Positions 50,473 to 54,732 of a DNA stretch of 54,732 nucleotides are shown here, piece after piece. The position numbers were made by a program, and so were the translations under genes. The notes beneath the pieces were generated by a model. That model was not told where the DNA came from, searched no databases, and was given only the letters and a program-made list of their open reading frames with translations. The stretch is from an uncultured Nocardioidaceae bacterium (GTDB lineage Bacteria > Actinomycetota > Actinomycetes > Propionibacteriales > Nocardioidaceae), in NCBI GenBank assembly GCA_902805845.1, contig CADCUI010000005.1, forward strand, positions 1 through 54,732, written 5' to 3'. The first letter of the stretch is position 1. Every line of letters starts with the position of its first letter.

Positions 50473-51756
50473 ATGAGCCACCAGCAGCAGTGCTGCGACG
50501 AGTTCGCCCGTGCGACCGCACTGTCGCGGCGCCGCTTCCTCGGCGGAGTGGCCGCCGCCGGTACGACGGCGATGGCGACCAACGTCTTCGGCGGTGCCGT
50601 CCGCCAGGCCTCGTTCGGGAACACCTCGGGCGGCAACGTCATGGTGGTGCTCAGCTTCCGCGGCGGCGTCGACGGTCTGGGGATCGTCGTCCCGCACGGC
50701 GACCCCGCCTACTACGCGGCGCGGCCGACGATCGCCGTACCTCGCACGCAGGTGCTGGCGGCCGACCCGATGTTCGGGCTGCACCCGGCCATGGGGCCGC
50801 TGAAGTGGCTGTGGGACAGCGGGGAGCTGGGGGCCGTGCAGGCCGTCGGCATGCCGCAGCCCAACCGCTCGCACTTCGCCTCCATGGAGCTGATCGAGGA
50901 CGCCGCTCCCGGGTCGTCGCTCCGCCAGGGCTGGGTGAACCGGATGGTGGGGCTCGACACCGACACCGCCGCCACCGAAGCGGTCCACCTCGGCGGCGCG
51001 ACCCCACCCACGATGATCGAGGGGCCGGTCCCCACGGTCGCCACCTCCCGGCTCTCCGACATCCGGCTCGCCGGCGCCGAGGGCACGTGGGGGGCACGCC
51101 GGCGTACGCAGCTCGGCACGATGTGGCGGAACAACCCCAGCCCGTTGGCGGTGGCGGCCCGCTCGGCGCTGGCCACCGAGCAGACGCTGGCGCCGGTCGG
51201 CGCGCAGACCTACCGCTCCGTGGTGCCCTACCCGACGGCGTGGCCGGCGACGGATCTCTCGGCCGCGCTCAAGGACACCGCGCAGCTGATCAAGGCCGAC
51301 CTCGGCACCGAGGTGGTCTCCGTGGACTTCGGCAGCTGGGACCTGCACGACGGCTACGGCACGCTCTCCAGCGGCGAGATGGTGAAGATGGTGCGCGCCT
51401 TCGCCGACTGCGTCGACGCGTTCATGCGCGACCTGGGGTCGCTGCGCTCGCGGGTGACCCTGGTGACGATCAGCGAGTTCGGACGGCGGGTCAGCCAGAA
51501 CGGCAACAAGGGCCTCGACCACGGCTGGGGCAACATGATGCTCGTCATGGGCGGCGGCGTCCGTGGCGGTCGGTACTACGGCCAGTGGCCGGGGCTGGCC
51601 AGCGGCTCGCTCCTCGAGGGCGACCTGCGCGTGACGACCGACTACCGGCAGGTGCTGGGCGAGGTCGTCCACAAGCGGTTCCCCCTCAAGGACGTCACCC
51701 AGGTGTTCCCGGGGCTCAGCTACGCCCCCCTCGGCGTTCTCGGTTCTGCCGCCTGA
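50473..51756 (+). CDS. DUF1501 family twin-arginine exported protein
   Basis: A 427-residue protein beginning with a twin-arginine signal (LSRRRFLGGVAAAG, then AMATNVF). The mature part has the DUF1501 alkaline-phosphatase-like sulfatase fold: MVVLSFRGGVDGLGIVVPHG, FGLHPAMGPLKWLWDSG, RSHFASMELIEDA, VVSVDFGSWDLHDG and VTISEFGRRVSQNGNKGLDH ending in GWGNMMLVMG. It is 25 bp after the DUF1800 gene and surely co-transcribed. Exported folded by Tat; substrate unknown. Confidence 0.87.
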   Translation: MSHQQQCCDEFARATALSRRRFLGGVAAAGTTAMATNVFGGAVRQASFGNTSGGNVMVVLSFRGGVDGLGIVVPHGDPAYYAARPTIAVPRTQVLAADPMFGLHPAMGPLKWLWDSGELGAVQAVGMPQPNRSHFASMELIEDAAPGSSLRQGWVNRMVGLDTDTAATEAVHLGGATPPTMIEGPVPTVATSRLSDIRLAGAEGTWGARRRTQLGTMWRNNPSPLAVAARSALATEQTLAPVGAQTYRSVVPYPTAWPATDLSAALKDTAQLIKADLGTEVVSVDFGSWDLHDGYGTLSSGEMVKMVRAFADCVDAFMRDLGSLRSRVTLVTISEFGRRVSQNGNKGLDHGWGNMMLVMGGGVRGGRYYGQWPGLASGSLLEGDLRVTTDYRQVLGEVVHKRFPLKDVTQVFPGLSYAPLGVLGSAA

Positions 51757-51772
51757 CGTCCTTCCCACCTGC

Positions 51773-51879
51773 CGACCCGCCCACGATGTCTGCTCGACCC
51801 GCCCTTCATGCAGGCGTCCGCCTGCATGAAGGGCGGGTCGGCCGGACATGGAGGGCGGGTCGGCCGGACATGGAGGGCG
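51773..51879. repeat. Nested inverted and tandem repeat block
   Basis: CGACCCGCCC occurs twice (51773 and 51795), and its complement GGGCGGGTCG twice (51831 and 51853). From 51831 a 22-bp unit, GGGCGGGTCGGCCGGACATG plus GA, is repeated in tandem twice with a partial third copy. Together with the hairpin, the block resembles a palindromic interspersed element sitting between convergent genes. Confidence 0.65.
51795..51840. terminator. Perfect 20-bp-stem hairpin between convergent genes
   Basis: Left arm CGACCCGCCCTTCATGCAGG (51795-51814), 6-nt loop, right arm its exact complement (51821-51840). It lies 39 bp after the DUF1501 stop and is very stable. It could terminate both convergent transcripts, although there is no T-run. 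It is also part of a larger repeat block. Confidence 0.55.
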
Positions 51880-51912
51880 CGCGTGCTGCTCAGCAGCCAC
51901 CTGGAGTCGCGT

Positions 51913-52674
51913 TCAGCGGGGCTTCCAGGCTCGCACCCAGTCGACACGCACCCGTGACTTGGGGGCGAGGACCGCCGTCTGCCCGCTGAACAGACCGTGA
52001 TTGAACACCAGGCTGTGCGGAGTGCCGGGGTCGTTCGCGGGCAACGTCTTGACCAGTCGGCCATCGAAGTAGTAGTCGATCGAGCTTGCTTTGCGGTGTG
52101 CGCCGTAGACGTGGTACGCGTTCGACCACGAGCCCGGGATGACGGACCCGATGTGCCGATTGGGCCCGTGGTAGTTGGCACTCACCGGATTGCCGGTGTC
52201 CTCCCATGGTGAGGCCTCTGCGATGTCGATCTCTCCCAGTGACGGCCAGTTGTCGCTGCCGACGGTCCACCATGCAGTCCAGTTGTACAGGTGCTTGCCT
52301 GGCCCTGGTCCAGGCCCGGGAAAGCGCACCCGCGCCTCGACGTACTCGCCCTCGGACAGCTGGAAGTGGTTCGACCCGATGCCGTCCACGGGGCCGGAGT
52401 ACAGCATTGCCCCGGTCGTCGTGGACGAGAGGTTGAGGACCGCCTTGCCCCTGTTGACCCACACGTTCGACCGAATGTTCCTCACGCCGTTCTGCCTCTT
52501 GCCGCCGTTGTTCCACTTGTTCAGGTCCAAGGTGCTCGCGTTGAACTCGTCGCTGAACACCAAGCCCCAGGTCCCGGGAGGACCGACCGGGGCGGAGTGG
52601 GCGGGGAAGGTGAAAGCACCGCTGAGCACAACGAGCAGGAGGCCAGTGAGAACGGCGACAATCTTGGTTCTCAT
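51913..52674 (-). CDS. Secreted glycoside hydrolase family 16 protein
   Basis: A 253-residue extracellular enzyme. Sec signal peptide (residues 1-28, MRTKIVAVLTGLLLVVL to AHSA). The GH16 fold begins WGLVFSDEFNASTLDLNKW, and the catalytic motif is GEIDIAE with nucleophile Glu148, Asp150 and acid/base Glu153. GH16 enzymes cleave beta-1,3/1,4-glucans, galactans or related chains. A GPGPGPG insertion follows EARVRFP. The ATG at 52674 has GGAAG upstream and starts the signal peptide. It may process the organism's own glycan or plant/algal polysaccharides. Confidence 0.88.
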   Translation of the reverse strand: MRTKIVAVLTGLLLVVLSGAFTFPAHSAPVGPPGTWGLVFSDEFNASTLDLNKWNNGGKRQNGVRNIRSNVWVNRGKAVLNLSSTTTGAMLYSGPVDGIGSNHFQLSEGEYVEARVRFPGPGPGPGKHLYNWTAWWTVGSDNWPSLGEIDIAEASPWEDTGNPVSANYHGPNRHIGSVIPGSWSNAYHVYGAHRKASSIDYYFDGRLVKTLPANDPGTPHSLVFNHGLFSGQTAVLAPKSRVRVDWVRAWKPR

Positions 52675-52807
52675 GTCGGAACACTTCCAATAGCGGGTCT
52701 GGTAGCAGGTGCCGGACAGCTGCGGAGTCTGTGGGAACGTATCCGAAGGATCCACCCGGCGTCACAAGAACCGGCTCGGCGAGTCAGGCAGAGCGTGGTT
52801 CGGACGC

Positions 52808-53125
52808 TCAGCCTGCGGGCGGAGCTGCCGCTGGGCCCGTTGCTGTGGGGGTCGGCGCCGCCGAGGACGCAGCGGTCGACGACACGGGTACGGCGGGGAT
52901 GGCGGCCGGCTTCGCGGTATGGCCGTTCGACGACACCGGATCAGGGGGGTGTCCGACGAGCGCCCCGAGCATCGAGAGGCCCACCCACGCCAGCGCCAGC
53001 GCGACACCGAGCCGAACCAGCGCCGTCTGCAACGACATGGACCCGTCCACGAGAGCGGCCCACAGGGCCGGCGAGCCGAGGACGACGCCGCTGGCGATCA
53101 CCCAGCCGGACAACGGGTTCGCCAT
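52808..53125 (-). CDS. Small membrane protein behind flhA, unknown function
   Basis: A 105-residue protein with two hydrophobic helices (about 8-27 and 36-58) and a Pro/Ala/Thr/Ser-rich tail. It starts two bases after the flhA stop, so it is co-transcribed with it. No family recognised. A helper of the flagellar export gate is possible from position only. Confidence 0.6.
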   Translation of the reverse strand: MANPLSGWVIASGVVLGSPALWAALVDGSMSLQTALVRLGVALALAWVGLSMLGALVGHPPDPVSSNGHTAKPAAIPAVPVSSTAASSAAPTPTATGPAAAPPAG

Positions 53126-53126
53126 C

Positions 53127-54732
53127 TCAGAACGACACCGCCGCCAGGCGGCCCGTCACCACACCGAGCGAGCGCACCTGCGCGCTGCCCGAGAGCTCTC
53201 GGTAGGAGAGCACCGGCATCCGGCCGAGTGACGGTTGCACCATCCGGCGTACCGCCGACCGCAGCTGCGGGGCGCACACCACGACCGGGTTGAGGTTCTG
53301 GTTCTCCGCCTCGAGCATGAAGCGGGCGAGCTCGGTGAGCACGACCTGGCCGGTCTCCATGTCGAAGGCGACGACGCTGCCCTCCTCTGTCGGCCGCAGA
53401 GCCTCGAGCATCCGCTGCTCCAGCTGGGGATCGAAGCTGATGACGTGCACGGCGCACTCGCTGACATAGGGCTGCATGATGGCTGGGCCGAGCGCGGCCC
53501 GCGCCACCTCGACGAGCTGCTCGGGGTCCTTCGTCTCGCGGGCCCGGAGGGACAGCGCCTCGAAGATCCGCACGAGATCACGGATCGCCACGTGCTCGTC
53601 GAGCAGCCCCTGCAGCACCCGCTGGATCTCGCCGAGGCTCAGCTGCGACGGCGTCAGCTCGTCGACGACCACGGGGTGGGTGCGCTTGACGACGTCGGTG
53701 AGCACCTTGACGTCCTCCCGGCCGAGGAGCCGGCCCGCGTGCTGGCGTACGACGTCGGCGAGGTGGGTGGTGACCACGGAGGCCCGATCGACCACGGTGA
53801 TGCCGCTGACCTCGGCCTGGGCCCGGAGCTCGGCGGGGATCCACTTGGCGTCGAGCCCGAACACCGGTTCCTTGACCGGCGTACCGGGCAGCGTCGAGAG
53901 GAACTCGCCGATCGCCAGCACGGTGCCGGGTGGTGCCTCGCCGCGGGCGACCTCGACGCCGAAGAGCTTGATGGCGTAGGTCCGTAGGGGGAGCTCGAGG
54001 TTGTCGCGGGTCCGCACGGGGGGCATGACGATGCCGACGTCGGCCGCCACCTTCTTGCGCAGCGCCTTGACGCGGTCGAGCAGGTCACCACCGGAGGTCG
54101 GGTCGACGAGGTCGATGAGGTCGGCCGAGAGCTCCAGGCCGATGGGGTCGACCTGGATCTCGGCGACCATCATCTCGGGGGTGTCGGTCGGGGCGGGTCC
54201 GCCTTCGGCAGGTGCCTCGGTGCCCACGACGGCCTGCTCGTCGACCACTCGCGCGGAGGCCAGCAGCATGGCGCCACCCACGAGGAGGAACGGCAGCTTC
54301 GGCAGGCCGGGGATGAGGCACATCGCGATCGCACCCGCACCGGACACCCGCAGGGGAGTCCGGTGCCGCCCGAGCTGGCGGATGATGTCGGTGCCCATGT
54401 CCTCGTCGGCGGTGGACCGCGTGACGACGAGACCGGTGGCGACCGACAGCAGCAGTGCCGGGATCTGGGAGACCAGGCCGTCGCCGATGCTGAGCAGGCT
54501 GTAGGTGTGGATCGCGTCGCTGAGGCTCATGCCCTTCTGCGCGACCCCGACGGCGAAGCCACCGATCAGGTTCACGAGCGTGATGATGATCGCCGCGATC
54601 GCGTCGCCCTTGACGAACTTCGAGCCACCGTCCATCGCGCCGTAGAAGTCCGCCTCCGCCGCGACCTCGCGCCGACGCCGGCGCGCCTCGTCGTCGTCGA
54701 TTAGGCCGGCGTTGAGGTCGGCGTCGATCGAC
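53127..54732 (-). CDS. flhA: Flagellar biosynthesis protein FlhA (5' partial)
   Basis: The C-terminal 534 or so residues of FlhA, the export-gate ring of the flagellar type III secretion system; the start lies beyond the window edge. The frame is open to 54732 and includes the cytoplasmic-loop region FYGAMDGGSKFVKGDAIAA, the last membrane helices (HTYSLLSIGDGLVSQIPALL, FLLVGGAMLLASARVV) and the cytoplasmic domain with RIFEALSLRARETKDPEQLV and PVLSYRELSGSAQVRSLGVV. These are diagnostic of FlhA. It shows the organism is, or was, flagellated. Followed directly by a small membrane-protein gene. Confidence 0.92.
   Translation of the reverse strand, partial: SIDADLNAGLIDDDEARRRRREVAAEADFYGAMDGGSKFVKGDAIAAIIITLVNLIGGFAVGVAQKGMSLSDAIHTYSLLSIGDGLVSQIPALLLSVATGLVVTRSTADEDMGTDIIRQLGRHRTPLRVSGAGAIAMCLIPGLPKLPFLLVGGAMLLASARVVDEQAVVGTEAPAEGGPAPTDTPEMMVAEIQVDPIGLELSADLIDLVDPTSGGDLLDRVKALRKKVAADVGIVMPPVRTRDNLELPLRTYAIKLFGVEVARGEAPPGTVLAIGEFLSTLPGTPVKEPVFGLDAKWIPAELRAQAEVSGITVVDRASVVTTHLADVVRQHAGRLLGREDVKVLTDVVKRTHPVVVDELTPSQLSLGEIQRVLQGLLDEHVAIRDLVRIFEALSLRARETKDPEQLVEVARAALGPAIMQPYVSECAVHVISFDPQLEQRMLEALRPTEEGSVVAFDMETGQVVLTELARFMLEAENQNLNPVVVCAPQLRSAVRRMVQPSLGRMPVLSYRELSGSAQVRSLGVVTGRLAAVSF

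Noticed and set aside
1-54732. Mobile elements, phage genes or CRISPR arrays
   Set aside because: No transposase, integrase, recombinase or regularly spaced repeat was seen on either strand.

Overview
The window is a GC-rich, densely packed chromosomal segment of an actinobacterium. The cues are near-ubiquitous G/C third codon positions, many GTG starts, GTGA/ATGA/TGATG gene junctions, twin-arginine lipoproteins, and families typical of the group (DUF6458, DUF3072, baeRF2, MSMEG_6728, maltokinase-like kinase). An flhA gene at the right edge points to a motile genus; a Nocardioides-like member of the Nocardioidaceae fits best, but this is inference. No rRNA, tRNA, CRISPR array, integrase or insertion sequence was found. 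No gene-free stretch exceeds about 220 bp.

Layout from left to right. (1) 0-3.3 kb: the end of a SnoaL-like gene, a pyrimidine-dimer-glycosylase-family gene with the broken 5' end of a Nei/Fpg gene just upstream, then an rsbQ-rsbP stress-signalling pair. (2) 3.5-7.5 kb: a CDP-glycerol glycerophosphotransferase, then a LysR regulator between two sulfite/sulfonate-type exporters (YeiH, TauE). (3) 7.5-12.9 kb: a GH2 glycosidase divergent from a carbohydrate ABC importer that lacks its own ATPase. (4) 13-14.4 kb: small membrane protein, GNAT, stand-alone LigD-type phosphoesterase domain. (5) 14.4-18.6 kb: a translationally coupled operon TetR > MGT glycosyltransferase > maltokinase/glucosamine-kinase-like protein > SIS protein, divergent from (6) 18.8-25.6 kb: polyamine-type ABC importer, FAD amine oxidase and aldehyde dehydrogenase. 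(7) 25.6-27.3 kb: MFS transporter fused to a cyclic-nucleotide-binding domain, apparently lacking a standard start codon. (8) 27.4-35.5 kb: a five-gene coupled operon with a lone receiver protein, three tandem paralogous histidine kinases, and a cyclase-like/receiver/LuxR fusion. (9) 35.5-42.5 kb: MBL hydrolase, cyclase-AAA-TPR regulator, small stress-type genes, phosphoesterase, baeRF2 protein, and a ribbon-helix-helix-like protein whose start codon lies in a perfect 22-bp palindrome. (10) 42.5-48.4 kb: a divergent surface-glycan cluster (GT4, PIG-L deacetylase, alcohol dehydrogenase; NDP-sugar epimerase, sugar-phosphate transferase, flippase). (11) 48.5-52.7 kb: DUF6458, a DUF1800/DUF1501 pair, an inverted/tandem repeat block and a GH16 enzyme. 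(12) 52.8-54.7 kb: a small membrane protein and flhA, cut by the window edge.

The strongest unusual signals are: an energy-stress module (RsbQP) in the same window as several sigma-B/F-type promoter matches (GNNT, 14-16 bp, GGGTAA/C), three of them within 39.1-40.3 kb; the triplicated sensor-kinase operon ending in a degenerate-cyclase response regulator; the amino-sugar-kinase/SIS/glycosyltransferase operon; and the palindrome-controlled, probably leaderless RHH gene. All functional calls rest on reading motifs and family resemblance by eye; no database search was run.
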